Positions 18,418-26,476 of a stretch of DNA of 64,000 bases are shown here, in pieces. This DNA comes from Marinobacter adhaerens HP15 (lineage in GTDB: Bacteria > Pseudomonadota > Gammaproteobacteria > Pseudomonadales > Oleiphilaceae): assembly GCF_000166295.1 (NCBI RefSeq), contig NC_017506.1:62001-126000 (forward strand), in the 5' to 3' direction. The first letter of the stretch is position 1. Each line of letters starts with the position of its first letter. Below the pieces are notes generated by a model that saw only the letters and a program-made list of their open reading frames with translations, made no database searches and was not told the DNA's origin. The position numbers and the translations under genes are program-made.

Positions 18418-18627
18418 GGTATTTTTCTCTACGGGCTCGCTTTCCCCTTATCCCTCCAGTTTGACAGACATTCGTTTTCTTACCAGCTCATATCGGATGT
18501 TTAAGCATTTTGGAGAAGGTGCCTCTATCCGATGACGAATTCGCATCGATTTTCGTTAATTTGGCGTCAACACAGTTTTGCTTATCCCGGAGAAAATATG
18601 ATTTAAACAAGCGAATGGGAGCTAGCA
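18418..18627. promoter_or_regulatory. Divergent control region of the recombinase island operon
   Basis: This 210-base gap lies between the 211-aa gene (minus) and the first ParB-like gene (plus) and must hold their promoters. TTGACA occurs around 18463 in the plus direction, but no well-spaced -10 hexamer follows. GGGAG lies six bases ahead of the GTG at 18628 and supports that start. Confidence 0.35.
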
Positions 18628-19146
18628 GTGTTGTTGAATTTGGAGTTTCGCGTAATCCGGCGCGATCGATTGTTACCCATTTCCATGGAGCCGGCAGACC
18701 GTCTTCTGATCGCTTCCAGAGTGTATGCATTGAGAGAATCTGAGGTTCTTTCTCCGTATGCTCGTCAGCACTTGTCAATCCTGATGCCACCAGTTGTGCG
18801 TCGGTCTGGCAGCGGGTATTTGCCGATCGGCAATTTCCGAACGATAGAGATTTGTAACTCTCTACCTCCAAATGCATGGATCGGCGTGCTTGTGTTGCCA
18901 TCGAATTCAGAGGTTGATGACAGCTTCCTCCGTGTCTCCGATCTGGTGTCGTTGATTCTCGACGGTCTAACGTTGCGGTACGCGAAGAAGCCATTCTTGA
19001 ATCTCTGGGGCCTGTGCCCGGCATCGTCACTGAAGAATCTCTCACACGAATTCACGACTCGTTCCGGGCTGGAGCGGTCGTTCGGACTAAATCGAAAGCA
19101 GGAAATTCCAGCCAAACCCGAGATTCAGGAATCAGTTTGGGGGTGA
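18628..19146 (+). CDS. ParB-like domain protein A of the recombinase island
   Basis: This 172-residue protein shares a core pattern with the next gene: a (V/L)VRxxG strand, then YLPIGNFRT, a helix, then LPxxxxIGVLVL. The GNFRT box aligns by eye with the GERR box of ParB/Srx-type nucleotide-binding domains. No ParB helix-turn-helix follows. It starts with GTG, supported by GGGAG six bases upstream. The gap to the second ParB-like gene is about 100 bases, so the pair probably arose by duplication. A role in regulating or loading the recombinases downstream is inferred from position. Confidence 0.55.
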   Translation: MLLNLEFRVIRRDRLLPISMEPADRLLIASRVYALRESEVLSPYARQHLSILMPPVVRRSGSGYLPIGNFRTIEICNSLPPNAWIGVLVLPSNSEVDDSFLRVSDLVSLILDGLTLRYAKKPFLNLWGLCPASSLKNLSHEFTTRSGLERSFGLNRKQEIPAKPEIQESVWG

Positions 19147-19250
19147 TTTCTCTCAAATTGACGAGTTCGTGCATAAAAAACACCGTTTAACGTCACCTGG
19201 ACCCTCGCGGCCTTGAAAGAATGGGTCATCGTTTAAGGAGATTCCTGAGC

Positions 19251-19820
19251 ATGACCCATTTACTTGAGAAAGAAGATTTGCAGCGGATTAGGTTTCGTTC
19301 CGTGCCCGTGAGCAGTTTGATCGCCCCACCGATTTCAGCCGAGAAACTTCACCTCATGGGGCTAGAAACCTCTTCGCTGACGGAGCCCGCTCAACTCTCC
19401 CTCACAGCGATTCAGGTCGCTACGATGACCCAGCCCATTCTGGTGGTTCGTAACGGTGCTCACTACGAGGTGGTGGGCAATCTCCGAACATTTGCTCTGG
19501 CAAAGCTACTGCCTTCTGATCATAAGGTGGGTGTGCTGGACCTGCGGGGTGCTCTGGCTGGCGTGAATTACCTGGCGCGTATTGCAGCGTTCCTAACAAC
19601 CAGTGCTACGGCTCTCGAAGCTCAATCGGCGAATCAACAATTTCTCCAAACCTGGCTCCTGACCTCCCAGGAGATCTGCAAACGGATCTCTCCATCGCTT
19701 TCCTCTCGTTCGAGACTGAGACAACTCCTGAGAATTCGGATAAACGACCAGCTTAACTCACTGGCTCCTATTCAATCAGGCTTCGCGCAATTGCTGGATC
19801 AAGACGGAGGCAAATTATGA
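19251..19820 (+). CDS. ParB-like domain protein B, first gene of recombinase operon
   Basis: This 189-residue protein contains PILVVRNGAHYEVVGNLRTF, a helix and LPSDHKVGVLDL, the same core as the preceding gene and similar to the ParB/Srx fold. The second half is helical and ends in a basic SRSRLRQLLRIRI stretch that could bind DNA. The ATG at 19251 has AAGGAG upstream; an ATG at 19221 is also open. Its stop overlaps the start of the 769-aa recombinase (ATGA), so they are translationally coupled. I take it as a dedicated accessory factor of the recombinases; no direct evidence. Confidence 0.65.
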   Translation: MTHLLEKEDLQRIRFRSVPVSSLIAPPISAEKLHLMGLETSSLTEPAQLSLTAIQVATMTQPILVVRNGAHYEVVGNLRTFALAKLLPSDHKVGVLDLRGALAGVNYLARIAAFLTTSATALEAQSANQQFLQTWLLTSQEICKRISPSLSSRSRLRQLLRIRINDQLNSLAPIQSGFAQLLDQDGGKL

Positions 19821-22126
19821 GAACTGATCAATGCATCCAGGAGGTCTCAACATACTGCCAACTGAGTAGAACCCAAACCGGATTGCCGTCAATTGCCCAG
19901 CTTTTGCTGCGACTCGACAAACTCACAGAAGGCGTTCCATCAGTTCAACTGCCTTCGGCGATCGTTAACGCGGCTGCAACGGTTGTAGAAGCAATCTCTG
20001 AAGAGCCGGGCGAGGATCACACTTTTGAGCGTGGCCTAAAAACAGAGTACCCCGTGCATGCGGGCCTGCTTCAGTTGTCGTCCCGAAAAAATCTCGATTC
20101 GGCATCTGCGGTGACGATATCGATGATTCTGGTCGCGACTCGTGAGTGGCGAGACCGTTTGGAGATAGGGGCTACCGAAAAAGACGCTAGCCGAAAAATG
20201 TTCTCCTTATCTGAGTACGACGTATGGCTGGCATTGAGAAAACTGCCGACAGCGGTCTTGGCCGATATCTCGGATAGTTCATTCGAGGCGCTTTACCGCA
20301 ACATTGAAGGGGCGACCGCAGGGGAGTGTTACGGAAAAGGCCAACGTATGGACCTTCGCCGGGTTGAGCGGTTTTTCGCGCGTTTCCTGGGTATTCGAGA
20401 GCGGACTGCTAATCGAGCCTCCCGTGATTCGGTGCCAAAAGACGAGCAGCACGTTACAACCCTACTGGAAAGTGACCCCGAAACGGATTTGGAACATCCC
20501 AAGGTTTCAATATGGGAGCATCATCTCTGCCCGAAGGAACTCAGGAGAACGATTGCTTACAGTGAGGGCAATAGTGCCGCGGAGATCCAGAATGCTGGCA
20601 ACTATTTCCGTGAGCAGACACCCATATCGCGAACGCACGGACAGACCCCCGAAATTGCCGCACGGCGAGTTCGAGGTCAGATTGCTCACATACGCCGAAC
20701 CGCTCAGATGTTGCCGGGTCGGTGGGGCCAATTAACAGATGATGAGATTTGTCAGCTGTTAACAACCGAAGCTGGGTATGTGTTTCTGGCTGTTCCGGCC
20801 CTGAGAATCCTGAGTCTCATGACCGGGCGACCTTATGATGATGTTGCGAAGATACGGCTTGTTGCCACTGAGGATAATTTACCTCTGACCATCAGCCCGG
20901 ATGACCTTTACGTGGTCACGAACGATCGCACGTGGGTGACAGGGGTTCTGGCACCGGAGGATCGCCGCAAAGCTCATCCTGAATGGGAGCCAGTTCTGCA
21001 GCCCCATCTTGATCGGTTGGTACTACCAATCACTGGATATTTTTGGGAGCTCCTGAAGGTGTTGGTCACGCGGCGCTCTCGGGGGCTATCAAAGCGCTCT
21101 GTGTCGCTTTTTGATTTGGGTGACGACACGGTACGGATTCTGAGCGGGGAAATTTCTTTGTCGGCCAGAAACGCCCCTCGCAGAGTGACGCGTACCCGAA
21201 TAGAGCAACAACTTTATTCTGAAATCCTGGCCCTTGATGGCGATTTTGTAGAAGCAAGTTTGATCACCGGGCGGCATCCGCCTGGAGGCACTTCGGCTGC
21301 ATTGTTTTACCACTGGTGTAATCGCGAGCACCTCGTCGCTCAATATACGAAAGTGCTGAAGCGATGGGAGAGGCTGGTAAAGCGAGAACAAACTGGAATT
21401 GGACAACAGCAACAACTCCGGCTTGACGGCGCAGTGGGGTCGAACCTGTCTCTTCGAATGTCGGCGATTCAGACCCTTTGTAGCGACTTTCAGAGCGATG
21501 TTGAGCGATGGCGAACCGCATGGGGGGATCCGGAATTGTTGACCGGGTTTCACAACGCTTTCACCAACTACACATTGTTCATGGTGTTGTTTCTCACTGG
21601 GTATCGCGTTGTCACTGACGTGCTGGATAAGCGCTCGGATTGGGATGAGGAGGCCGGGACGCTCGTGATCGTTGATAAGACCGCAGATGATATGGGGCAT
21701 GTTCGGATGGTGCCGGTGTGCTCAACACTTCGAGCTCAACTGCGAGCTTACGAACAGCACTCTCAATTAATCAGAGAAAGATTGGTTTGCCTCGGTGCAG
21801 AGGGTTCTGCTGGTTTCTTGTTTTATCTCTCCCGCAGTGGGGATCTGGAAAGAGTGACACCTAGAACGATAAAAGCTCGTTTTGCCTGGGGTTACGGTTT
21901 ACACCTGAATTCTAACCGGCATTACCTGAGAGGTGCTCTGCGAGAGAGCGGGGTATCTGGCAACTACGTTGACGCGTTGATGGGGCATTGGGGGATTGGC
22001 CGAGAGCCTACCGCCCGGTATTCGGGATTCGATCCGTTGCATTACACCAAACAGGTTGGAGCAGCTCTAGAGGAGATTGCAGAGCAAATTGGCTTCGTCG
22101 TTATTTCTGGATACGGGGAGAAATGA
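19817..22126 (+). CDS. Large tyrosine recombinase, 769 aa
   Basis: This 769-residue protein carries a tyrosine recombinase catalytic domain at its C-terminus. The box I Arg is in LTGYRVVTDVLD (about residue 597), and a candidate Lys in VDKTADD follows. HxxR is in NRHYLRG (about 701-704), the His in MGHWGIG (about 724) and the nucleophile Tyr in ARYSG (about 735). All catalytic positions seem filled. The N-terminal 500 residues are far longer than the usual arm and core-binding domains and are not recognised. It overlaps genes on both sides by four bases. Confidence 0.88.
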   Translation: MRTDQCIQEVSTYCQLSRTQTGLPSIAQLLLRLDKLTEGVPSVQLPSAIVNAAATVVEAISEEPGEDHTFERGLKTEYPVHAGLLQLSSRKNLDSASAVTISMILVATREWRDRLEIGATEKDASRKMFSLSEYDVWLALRKLPTAVLADISDSSFEALYRNIEGATAGECYGKGQRMDLRRVERFFARFLGIRERTANRASRDSVPKDEQHVTTLLESDPETDLEHPKVSIWEHHLCPKELRRTIAYSEGNSAAEIQNAGNYFREQTPISRTHGQTPEIAARRVRGQIAHIRRTAQMLPGRWGQLTDDEICQLLTTEAGYVFLAVPALRILSLMTGRPYDDVAKIRLVATEDNLPLTISPDDLYVVTNDRTWVTGVLAPEDRRKAHPEWEPVLQPHLDRLVLPITGYFWELLKVLVTRRSRGLSKRSVSLFDLGDDTVRILSGEISLSARNAPRRVTRTRIEQQLYSEILALDGDFVEASLITGRHPPGGTSAALFYHWCNREHLVAQYTKVLKRWERLVKREQTGIGQQQQLRLDGAVGSNLSLRMSAIQTLCSDFQSDVERWRTAWGDPELLTGFHNAFTNYTLFMVLFLTGYRVVTDVLDKRSDWDEEAGTLVIVDKTADDMGHVRMVPVCSTLRAQLRAYEQHSQLIRERLVCLGAEGSAGFLFYLSRSGDLERVTPRTIKARFAWGYGLHLNSNRHYLRGALRESGVSGNYVDALMGHWGIGREPTARYSGFDPLHYTKQVGAALEEIAEQIGFVVISGYGEK

Positions 22127-25100
22127 TCATGTGGGCAGGATGGGCAGAAGTGGGTTTACCGACGGCGGAGCAGATCCGAAAGGCGGCTGAGAAGCGGGCT
22201 TCAGGTGGAGAGCCGAAACTCGGGGCAGAAGCACGGCAGGAGTCCCGGAAAAAACGTCGTGATTCGATGCGATTGAAGTTGATTGAGGGCCTTAAGAAGT
22301 CCTGTTCAGAGCTGTACCACGGGGAGCGCAATATCGTGCTGTCAGATGAGGAGGTGGAAAATTTGCGTGAGGCTGTGTGCGGGGGATTGATGGGTCAGGA
22401 GCTCCGGGACGCTAACAACTTGCTGGTGAGGGGCTTGTATCGCGGCACCCAGGAATTGGGCTGGCAGTTAAATCCGCCCTGTATGGTTCGCATTCTATCC
22501 ATGGAAGCATCGGCGATTTCCTCGCGCTCCCAGGCTCTCTGCCAGGAGTACAACACCCTGAACAAGCGATTTTACGAGGATCTGGGCAATATCAGTACCC
22601 CGACCAGGTTACAGAACGATATATCCCTAGCGGCCGGTCAATTGCTATTCAGCCTGATCATGCACAGTGGATGCCTGAGTAATATGGTTGTTCTTCAGCT
22701 GCCGGAGGCAATACGCTCCGGCGCACACGTTCATGGAGACAGAGTCTGGCTGGAATGTCGCAATCGCTCCTCGAAAGCGGGAACCGTTGAGAGTGAGACT
22801 GATTCAGAGCAGGAAGATATTGGTACGCAGGCGCCACTCAAGTACGAGGTTGCCGCTGGGAGACCAGACCGTCGAGTCTTTCCTGTGCCCGTAACTGCGT
22901 TGTTACTCATGCGCTACTTCAAGCGCTATGGTCGTCAGTGGCCCAAGGAATCAGTCAGGAATCTCATCGGAAACTACCTGAGACACCTTGACCCCACAGT
23001 GACTATTAGCCGCAGTCCACACAAGCGAGTGATTGAGATCAGTCGTGCCAAAGCGGCGGTGCTTTTGCCAGGCGTACTGCGAACGTACGCAGAAACTGCT
23101 CGGCTGGCTCCGCCTATCTCCTCCGTCAATATGGCTCGATTAGTCACCGGCACGCATTGGCGGATGACAGATGAAGAAGAACTAGAGGCCGATGATATAA
23201 AAGCGGTAGAGCATGACCAGATCGCGAAAAAGACCGTATGCAGGAATCTCCGGGAATCGCTATCGCGACTGAAAGCCCTTCTGCGACAGCCGAATGTCAG
23301 TGGCAAACAGGAGGCCATGAGAGTTAGGGCTGGACTACGTGATTTCCTTAACGAGTATGTGGACCTGCATCCACTGATTGAAATGTTGGCGCATTGGGCT
23401 ATTCACCTGTTGGCACATGGAAACAAGGGCGGTAAGCCCCTAGCTCCGTCGTCAACGCTGGATTATGTCGAGAAGGTAAGCAAGGCGCTGCTACCGCTCG
23501 CCTCCGAACTAGCATGTCCAGAGGAACTCACGGGTGAGCAATGGGAAGCGCTGTATGAGGCTGCACTTGAAAATAGCTCTGCTGCCAAGCCGCCTGTCGC
23601 AGCGCGCCTGGGGTATTTTCATCGATTTTTAGAGCAGGCATTTGATTACTCCGAAGCTGAGGTTGAGGGTACTGCTGGTTACGGGGATGTTGATGCTGCG
23701 ATTATTACGCCCACCGAATATATTCAGGCTTATGAGTTGTTGAGCAAAGGGCGAGAAGATGACCTGTCACGCCTATGTGCTGCAGCACTGGTGCTAGGTT
23801 ACCGCTGCGGCCTGCGGAGAACTGAAGCTCTGGGTCTGACGTTGAAGGATTTTGTGGGATTCGACACGAACCTGGAGCGAGTCGAACTACTGGTTCAACG
23901 AAACGGTTTTCGAGGGCTGAAAAGCTTCAGTGCTACTCGGCGCTTGCCGCTATGGGTATTATTGACCAAAGAAGAACTGATACTTATCCGCGCTTTGAGG
24001 GAACGACGGAAGGCTCAAAGTTCCGGAGACCTGAAAAAGCCATTGTTCGATTTGCCGGCGGGGACCGAAAGGCACCTAGTCGAGCGAATGGTCATGATGC
24101 CGGTTACCCAGACATTGCGCCACGTGACGGGAGATCAAAATGCACGATTCCATCACCTCAGGCATTCATTCGCTAGCCTCACGCTGCTCAGGATGCTGGA
24201 ATTCGAACCGCTGCAAATAATTCCACAGGTCTATAGAACTGCTACGATTCAGAGCTCTCACCCTTGCGCAAATGCGGTGATGTGGCGAAAGGCCGGTTGT
24301 AGTGACACTCTGTCCGCTGTTTCTGTGTTGTCAGCATGGCTTGGGCACTCTAGTCCTTCTGTGACCATGCAGACCTATGTTCACTCGGCTGACTGGGCTC
24401 TATTTCAGCGCTTGTCGGACAGCCATGAGGTGGCGTTCACTCAGGCTATGCAGTCCAACATCACTGGTATGTCGCTCGGTGCAACTGAAAAGCACAACCA
24501 ACGCAGAAAAATCATAAAGCCAACAGCCTCTGTGGTTCTGAACTCATTGGTATCTGCATGGCCGCGCGATCATTGTTACAAACTAGCAGCGAAACCCAGA
24601 TCCGAGCCGGCAGTAGATTTTAATCCCTTTCACGGGCACACCCAGAAAATTCACTATCGTGCGCCGTACCAGATCGAGCGGTTGCTCACTGAAAAGTCGG
24701 ACCTCAGCAACCTGACGGACGAGGATTATTCCCGTGTTGCTAAGATTATGGGGTTCAGTGAGTGTTCGATTTTGAGAATCCATAATAATGCCGTCTATCT
24801 TGCTACTTTGACTTACAAAGGGCGGGGGCGAGCCAAAGGCCAAGAGCGTAGCCGTTTTTTTACGACCAACGAAAGAACCAGGAAACCGCTAGAAGATAAG
24901 GATCAGAAAAAAGGTGATCCCCAACTGCCGTACTTTATTGCCCCGCCTCGAAAACGGGTTGTCAGGCGTTATGCGAAGCGATTTTTCGATGCGTTGATAG
25001 CCTGGCACGCCAGCGATTTACCCATGGCAAGTAAAGCTATTAGCGAGCAGCTGCGCGCTGCGCAACGTGTTAAGAGCGGGGTGAGACATCGGAAAGAGTC

Positions 25101-25473
25101 TAGGAAGTTGAATCAGATCGCCTTGTATAAGGCTATCGGGATTTGGTCGTGGATTCGGATTCAGGTGAAAGTTCCGATCGGCCATGCGACTACCGATCAA
25201 GAGTTAAAAAGGCACTACAGCCAGCGGTTCAAGTTGGAGGCAAAATGGATTTCTGTTGAGCGCGTAGTCAATCGTGAGGGGCGTTATGATGGCCTTTATG
25301 GGAGTTGGTTTCCGGAGGTTCAGCCGCCTGAAGAACTAATTCTCGATAGGGGCGGCAAGTGGGGGCCTACTGAACATTTTGAGGAGGCGCTCTTGTTTGC
25401 GGCGTTCTCTGCTGGGGCGTATCTCCTGGAGCCGGACCAGCTCCAAAGCGCCAGCACGCCATCAGATGATTGA
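22123..25473 (+). CDS. Giant tyrosine recombinase, 1116 aa
   Basis: This 1116-residue protein has a tyrosine recombinase domain in its middle. The catalytic Arg is in GLRRTEALGL (about residue 566), with Lys in GLKSFSATRRLPL (about 597), HxxR in HHLRHSFAS (about 677), His in WLGHSSPSV (about 741) and Tyr in MQTYVH (about 752). Between HLRH and LGH there is an unusually long insert of about 60 residues. A C-terminal extension of some 360 residues, basic and unrecognised, follows the nucleophile. The ATG at 22123 overlaps the preceding stop (ATGA) and has GGGGAG upstream; the longer open frame would overlap the first recombinase by 139 bases. Confidence 0.88.
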   Translation: MIMWAGWAEVGLPTAEQIRKAAEKRASGGEPKLGAEARQESRKKRRDSMRLKLIEGLKKSCSELYHGERNIVLSDEEVENLREAVCGGLMGQELRDANNLLVRGLYRGTQELGWQLNPPCMVRILSMEASAISSRSQALCQEYNTLNKRFYEDLGNISTPTRLQNDISLAAGQLLFSLIMHSGCLSNMVVLQLPEAIRSGAHVHGDRVWLECRNRSSKAGTVESETDSEQEDIGTQAPLKYEVAAGRPDRRVFPVPVTALLLMRYFKRYGRQWPKESVRNLIGNYLRHLDPTVTISRSPHKRVIEISRAKAAVLLPGVLRTYAETARLAPPISSVNMARLVTGTHWRMTDEEELEADDIKAVEHDQIAKKTVCRNLRESLSRLKALLRQPNVSGKQEAMRVRAGLRDFLNEYVDLHPLIEMLAHWAIHLLAHGNKGGKPLAPSSTLDYVEKVSKALLPLASELACPEELTGEQWEALYEAALENSSAAKPPVAARLGYFHRFLEQAFDYSEAEVEGTAGYGDVDAAIITPTEYIQAYELLSKGREDDLSRLCAAALVLGYRCGLRRTEALGLTLKDFVGFDTNLERVELLVQRNGFRGLKSFSATRRLPLWVLLTKEELILIRALRERRKAQSSGDLKKPLFDLPAGTERHLVERMVMMPVTQTLRHVTGDQNARFHHLRHSFASLTLLRMLEFEPLQIIPQVYRTATIQSSHPCANAVMWRKAGCSDTLSAVSVLSAWLGHSSPSVTMQTYVHSADWALFQRLSDSHEVAFTQAMQSNITGMSLGATEKHNQRRKIIKPTASVVLNSLVSAWPRDHCYKLAAKPRSEPAVDFNPFHGHTQKIHYRAPYQIERLLTEKSDLSNLTDEDYSRVAKIMGFSECSILRIHNNAVYLATLTYKGRGRAKGQERSRFFTTNERTRKPLEDKDQKKGDPQLPYFIAPPRKRVVRRYAKRFFDALIAWHASDLPMASKAISEQLRAAQRVKSGVRHRKESRKLNQIALYKAIGIWSWIRIQVKVPIGHATTDQELKRHYSQRFKLEAKWISVERVVNREGRYDGLYGSWFPEVQPPEELILDRGGKWGPTEHFEEALLFAAFSAGAYLLEPDQLQSASTPSDD

Positions 25474-25838
25474 CAAGAGGCTCTCGATGCCGCCGTGACC
25501 AACCGAAAAGGGATCTAAGTCTGACGCTGATGTTGGGTGGATCCAGTTTCAGGTTTGGTAAACTAAAACGCTCGGTTAGAAAGCCGGAGGTTTCCACGAA
25601 AGAGAAACGACCAACAGAGCACGAGCTACTCAAAAACCTGGATGCTTTAGGAGCCCATGCTGACGAATTGGCTAAGCCGCGTCGTCACGGGTCTTGTCCG
25701 TTGGAGAGACTTAAAGGTTCCGTTGAGAAATTCGAGCGACCCACGGACCCCGCCATTCAGCCAGAAGATTGGGATGCATGGTTCGATGGGGAGGGAGTTT
25801 CAGAGGATTTTATGATGAACCGTCGAGAGAAGCGCTGA
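25470..25838 (+). CDS. Small protein with VapB-antitoxin-like C-terminus
   Basis: This frame of up to 122 residues begins with TTG overlapping the giant recombinase stop; an ATG at 25530 is the alternative and I cannot choose firmly. Its last 25 residues (DWDAWFDGEGVSEDFMMNRREKR, from about residue 99) match the tail typical of AbrB-type VapB antitoxins, WDxxFxxxxxSxDFMxxR, which wraps a PIN-domain VapC toxin. No AbrB swapped-hairpin domain is visible and no vapC follows. It could be an orphan antitoxin-like fragment or a recombinase partner. Confidence 0.6.
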   Translation: MTRGSRCRRDQPKRDLSLTLMLGGSSFRFGKLKRSVRKPEVSTKEKRPTEHELLKNLDALGAHADELAKPRRHGSCPLERLKGSVEKFERPTDPAIQPEDWDAWFDGEGVSEDFMMNRREKR

Positions 25839-25870
25839 ATAGGAAGTGCTAGGCATCATGGCGAGGACGA

Positions 25871-25907
25871 GGATCTGAGCCGCAAAAGGCAGCGTCGACT
25901 CAGATCC
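25871..25907. terminator. Inverted repeat between convergent genes
   Basis: GGATCTGAG (25871-25879) and CTCAGATCC (25899-25907) are perfect inverted arms with a 19-base loop. The pair lies between the end of the plus-strand recombinase operon and the end of the minus-strand integrase operon. It could terminate both, though there is no strong T-run. Confidence 0.45.
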
Positions 25908-25916
25908 CACTCTCAT

Positions 25917-26189
25917 TTAATAAGGGGCGAGTGTTGCTAGCAGTGCGGTCACGAAGTTCGCCGTCAGAGCCAGCCCCATGTCGTAGCAAGCCAGCCGGAA
26001 CAATCCCCAGCTACCCTCTCGCGGAATCGTCTGTCTCGGAAGGTCGTCGACGATCCATACTGCTTCGGTCGCAACGCCCGTTGAATCGGTGAGCTCCAGC
26101 ATCCAGCTGGCACCCACCGAAGCTGGAGTGACCAAACGCATGCCATCAACTCTGTACCACCGCACGATTTCGTTGGAATGATTGCTCAT
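25917..26189 (-). CDS. Hypothetical protein, 90 aa, last gene of integrase operon
   Basis: I do not recognise this 90-residue protein. The first half is a beta-rich segment (IVRWYRVDGMRLVTPASVGASWMLEL) and the second ends in a hydrophobic helix. Its ATG overlaps the stop of the preceding gene (ATGA), so it is co-translated with the integrase operon. It probably belongs to the integrated element; function unknown. Confidence 0.5.
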   Translation of the reverse strand: MSNHSNEIVRWYRVDGMRLVTPASVGASWMLELTDSTGVATEAVWIVDDLPRQTIPREGSWGLFRLACYDMGLALTANFVTALLATLAPY

Positions 26190-26476
26190 GGTCCAACCTC
26201 CAGATAATCCGTTAACAGCTTTTCCAATCGATGAATCAGCTCCGCCAATAACTGCTGATTCGTCATTCCGCGAAGTGTCGGCAGTTGAAGCCTGACCCAG
26301 GTTTCAAGCGCCTCCCTATTCGTGCGCTCGTCTCCAGCTCCCAGCAAAAGGACTAACTGGTTGCCTGGCGCAAGATTCATCGCAACAGCGATTGAAGACC
26401 CAAGATTCCGAACAAGTTGAAGGTCGGTGCCAGTTTGGACTGAGCGTTGACGAAGTTGTGCTGTGTTACTTCTCAT
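26186..26476 (-). CDS. Hypothetical protein, 96 aa, follows integrase
   Basis: This 96-residue, mostly helical protein is not recognised. It contains QLVLLLGAGDERTNREALETWVRLQLPTL, a pattern of amphipathic helices. It begins 11 bases inside the integrase gene and its stop overlaps the next start, so it is part of a tightly packed four-gene unit. Function unknown. Confidence 0.5.
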   Translation of the reverse strand: MRSNTAQLRQRSVQTGTDLQLVRNLGSSIAVAMNLAPGNQLVLLLGAGDERTNREALETWVRLQLPTLRGMTNQQLLAELIHRLEKLLTDYLEVGP

